Shown: positions 53,196-55,690 of the stretch, piece after piece
Layout of the letters: each line of letters opens with the position of its first letter
Numbering within the stretch: position 1 is the first letter of the stretch
IMG/VR virus record: IMGVR_UViG_3300049259_000141
Coordinates: 1-55,690 of that record
Source of the DNA: a virus
Direction: 5' to 3' (one strand)
Length of the DNA: 55,690 nt
Position numbers and translations under genes: made by a program
Notes under the pieces: generated by a model
What the model was told of the DNA's origin: nothing
What the model saw: the letters and a program-made list of their open reading frames with translations, nothing else
The model's database searches: none

Positions 53196-53635
53196 GGCCT
53201 GTCACCCCCGTTGAGCTTGGTGCGCAACTCCTCGACATGCGCACGGCACCGGCCGAGGTCGGCGTTCGCCCGGTTGGCCACTCGACGCGCCTCTTCCAGC
53301 TCCACCATTGCCTGCTCGTACCTCGCCCGTAGTGCCCGCGTTTCCGCTCGTGCCTCGACGGCCTCGGCGCTCTCTCGCCGGGCCTGCTCGATGATCGCAG
53401 TCACCGAGGCGTGCAGCACATCGGTAGGCCCAACTGAGGAAGACGGTACCCCCTGCGGGAGGGCGGCAGTGGCTTTGGCGTCGTTGTCAATCTCCCGTTT
53501 ACGCTTCTTGCGGGCGCGCCTCTCTCCGCCCTGCAAGATGGCACCGGCGATTGAGCCCGCGACCGTGAGCCCGGCGACGACCACGATTACCCACGGGGGC
53601 TGGCCACTCAAGTCGGGCAGGGAATCCGCTGCCAT
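53192..53635 (-). CDS. Membrane protein with long coiled coil (spanin-like architecture)
   Basis: This 147-residue protein has one hydrophobic helix near residues 16-35 (WVIVVVAGLTVAGSIAGAIL). A basic patch follows, and a heptad-rich helix (residues 85-145, EQARRESAEAVEARAETRAL, ARYEQAMVELEEARRVANRA). It sits among lysis-type genes at the late end. ATG 53635 is used; GTG 53653 is alternative. Lysis role is inference. Confidence 0.6.
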   Translation of the reverse strand: MAADSLPDLSGQPPWVIVVVAGLTVAGSIAGAILQGGERRARKKRKREIDNDAKATAALPQGVPSSSVGPTDVLHASVTAIIEQARRESAEAVEARAETRALRARYEQAMVELEEARRVANRANADLGRCRAHVEELRTKLNGGDRP

Positions 53636-53694
53636 CACCGTCCATCGATCCACAGGGGCAGTGTCACATATCTTGACGGTGCGTCACCGCGCGC

Positions 53695-54459
53695 TCAATC
53701 GGAGTAGACGGTCAGCGCGGAGCAAGCGCAGTAGATGAAGCCGGTGCCGGTCAGCACCTGGGCCTCGACATACACCTGTGCGTCGAGGTGGCCACGGAAC
53801 GCGCTCACATCCATCGTGGTGTCGAAAATGACATTGCCGGACGCCGGCACCGGATGCCACGGGCCGACAACGTCGACAGCGCCGTCAATGCTGTGCATTC
53901 GCACCTGCGCGGTAACGCCGGCGTCGGTGAGAGCCCACAGCTTATAGTGCATGACAACACCAGTGCCCGAGTAGCGGCCCTCGAATAGGGTCCACACCGT
54001 GGTGGTGTTCGTCTTGGCGAAGTTGGCCGTAATACCATCGACCTTATTCATGGGGATCTGTTGGCGGGGGAAACTGATGCCGCCCTTATTCCTAGACTCC
54101 CCGAGCAGGGCCTGACCGTCCCAACTGGTCACTGCGATGGTCTGCCGCAGCGGTGATGCCGGATTGCGGTCGTACATCGAAATGGCGGTCATGTGCGTGG
54201 GGTCGTCGCGGACCAGAGAGAAACCCCTCTGCGCCACACCGCCCATGTTCGGGTCGGCCGGCAGGAATTCACCGATCCATAGGAAGTTTACCTTCGACCC
54301 GTCCACGTTGGTGTAGTTTCCGTACCACTTCATCAGACCCTTGGGGATGACCGCATTCACCAAGGGGTTGTTCCGCATGATCTGGTCAGCCAGCTGCTGA
54401 GCATAGGCGATGTTGTCGACCATGCTCGGCGGATACGGGGTGAACTGCGGGTATGTCAT
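53695..54459 (-). CDS. Minor tail protein
   Basis: This 254-residue protein begins MTYPQFTPYPPSMVDNIAYA and is a beta-rich fold throughout (TMDVSAFRGHLDAQVYVEAQ, GTGFIYCACSALTVYSD). It lies directly after the tail-tip gene crossing the window ends. Similar proteins in actinophages are annotated as minor tail proteins. No enzyme motif is seen. Confidence 0.7.
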   Translation of the reverse strand: MTYPQFTPYPPSMVDNIAYAQQLADQIMRNNPLVNAVIPKGLMKWYGNYTNVDGSKVNFLWIGEFLPADPNMGGVAQRGFSLVRDDPTHMTAISMYDRNPASPLRQTIAVTSWDGQALLGESRNKGGISFPRQQIPMNKVDGITANFAKTNTTTVWTLFEGRYSGTGVVMHYKLWALTDAGVTAQVRMHSIDGAVDVVGPWHPVPASGNVIFDTTMDVSAFRGHLDAQVYVEAQVLTGTGFIYCACSALTVYSD

Positions 54460-54469
54460 CGGCGTCCCC

Positions 54470-55690
54470 TCACGACGACGCTAGCAGAAGGTCCACCGTC
54501 TCGGACGCGCTGCCTTCTGGTGGCGTGATCGTCCAACCATACACGCGCACCAGCGACTCGAAGTAGCCCGACGAAGTGTAGTAGTCGGGTGGCCACGTGG
54601 CGTCGTTGGTGGCGAAGATCATCTGATCACCGATGACATACGAGCTATAATAGGGAAACAGGTCCCCCCGAATCTTCAGGTTCGCAATGAAAGCCTGATT
54701 GCTCAGTGACTGATACATCTGCTGGTAGCACTGATCGTTCAGGGTGCCAACGTCAGACACGTCGGGGTTCGAGAATCGTCCCTCGGTCTGCATGAAACCG
54801 AGATTCCATTCGTTGATACCGTTCGGGGTGTACTGAACCTGCGTTTTCACCTGCAAGTCCGAATAACCACTGCCGCGACCCCACACGATATTCGTCACAT
54901 TTGACGCGTCGTTCTGCGGCGTGAACGACAGCACGTTCCCCGTTCCGTTCGTGTCGAACAGCAGGCGCGGCACCGGCTGAAGCTGGCCGATCTGACGGCC
55001 GAGCTTCGGGAACCCCAGCACGAACTGACACCGGAACGACTGTGCTGACTCGCCGTCCGTACCGGACAGCACCCGCGTGGTGGTGGTCCACTCATACGGG
55101 TTGGTGGCCAGCTGCGAACGGTCCTGGTGCGCGGACAGGAGATTAGTCTCCTGACCGTCCACGTAGGAGAAGGTGCGCGCCACACCGGTGGGGACCGTCG
55201 GCGGGTCAACGTTGATCCAGCCCGTGTTCGGGTTGGCCCCGAGGGGAATCTTCGACCACACGGCCGGGTTGAGCAGGTCGGCGGCGATCTGCTGTTGGTC
55301 GATGCCGTTCCACGTGATGGCCTGCGTGATCAGCCTGCGGGCCCACAGGCCGGGCACCGTGACGGCGGTGATCTTCATGCGGCCAGTGGCCGGCTCGGTT
55401 GGCGCGGCCACCACCCAGTAGTGCTCGACCCATGAGGTGCCCCACGTGGCCGTGGCCGGGTCCTGCGTGCTGCGCACGGCCACGATGCCCGTCATCCGGG
55501 GAACGATCTTGTCCCACGGATACAGGGCCCGCACGGACGGGTCGCTCAGCTGAAGCGAGCCCTTCAGCTGGCCGACGGCGCGCATGCCGACGGAGCACTG
55601 CACCCCGCCGAGCGGCAGTGGCGCGTTGCCGAGCACCGTCGGGTCGCCGTTGACGTAGTTGACCGGCCAGTAGGTCCACCGGACGTTGAG
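54470..55690 (-). CDS. Tail-tip protein (ReqiPepy6 Gp37-like), 5' end on other side of the junction
   Basis: This frame is open from the right end of the window (55690) to its stop at 54470 and continues from GTG at 64-66. It encodes a tail-tip protein of the Gp37-like type seen in Rhodococcus phage ReqiPepy6 (PVNYVNGDPTVLGNAPLPLG, LQLSDPSVRALYPWDKIVPR, PNPYEWTTTTRVLSGTDG-like). The order after tape measure, Dit and the 395-residue gene fits an adhesion/hub role. The joined length is about 425 residues if the nine terminal bases are counted once. Confidence 0.75.
   Translation of the reverse strand, partial: LNVRWTYWPVNYVNGDPTVLGNAPLPLGGVQCSVGMRAVGQLKGSLQLSDPSVRALYPWDKIVPRMTGIVAVRSTQDPATATWGTSWVEHYWVVAAPTEPATGRMKITAVTVPGLWARRLITQAITWNGIDQQQIAADLLNPAVWSKIPLGANPNTGWINVDPPTVPTGVARTFSYVDGQETNLLSAHQDRSQLATNPYEWTTTTRVLSGTDGESAQSFRCQFVLGFPKLGRQIGQLQPVPRLLFDTNGTGNVLSFTPQNDASNVTNIVWGRGSGYSDLQVKTQVQYTPNGINEWNLGFMQTEGRFSNPDVSDVGTLNDQCYQQMYQSLSNQAFIANLKIRGDLFPYYSSYVIGDQMIFATNDATWPPDYYTSSGYFESLVRVYGWTITPPEGSASETVDLLLASS

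Overview
The window looks like the whole genome of a tailed double-stranded DNA phage of an actinobacterium. The evidence is high GC, very dense packing, many GTG starts, GTGA/ATGA stop-start overlaps, and a full siphovirus set: terminase, portal, protease, capsid, connectors, tail chaperones, tape measure and tail tip. The host genus cannot be read from the sequence. The first and last 9 bases are identical (GACGTTGAG), and one tail gene runs off the right end and continues in frame at the left end. The map is therefore best read as a circle of about 55,681 bp opened inside a tail gene. No integrase, partition system or DNA polymerase was found.

Layout, read in the direction of leftward (minus-strand) transcription. 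(1) 45.1-42.9 kb: HNH nuclease, winged-helix protein, replication initiator-like protein and an unknown protein, followed by DnaB helicase (42.4-41.1 kb). (2) 41.1-38.8 kb: GH25 endolysin and a large tail or fibre protein, oddly placed between replication genes and RusA. (3) 38.7-36.1 kb: RusA resolvase, small terminase candidate and large terminase. (4) 36.1-19.2 kb: a block of about 50 small genes (many Cys-rich zinc-ribbon proteins, membrane proteins, an HNH nuclease, a lipoprotein, a SWIM-type protein) and two tRNA-like genes. It separates the terminase from the portal. (5) 19.2 kb leftward to 1, then across the junction to 52.0 kb: portal-MuF fusion, capsid protease, capsid, connectors, frameshifted tail chaperones, tape measure, tail-tip proteins, membrane/coiled-coil proteins and a holin candidate.

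The only rightward operon is 45.2-52.0 kb: a helix-turn-helix protein, an ERF-type annealing recombinase, SSB, an Acb2/Tad1-hairpin-type protein and several unknowns. It meets the leftward late operon at 52.02 kb, where the two stop codons share the sequence CTAG. An 18-bp perfect hairpin inside the last rightward gene can serve as terminator.

Regulation is unusually legible. About 16 promoters share TTGACA (or a close variant), a 17-18 bp spacer and TANNNT, within a GGTGGGTGTCAACAC-like element. The element resembles the stoperator of L5-like mycobacteriophages (GGTGGMTGTCAAG). At four sites the -35 box lies in the loop of a terminator-like hairpin, so one element could end one gene and start the next. 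Some of these promoters fire at the start codon and should give leaderless mRNAs. Others carry a shared leader ending in AACAGCCC...AAGGAG.

The most interesting biological lead is possible counter-defence against cyclic-nucleotide immunity. One part is an Acb2-like protein in the early operon. The other is a 2H-phosphoesterase-like domain with two HxT motifs inserted in the capsid maturation protease.
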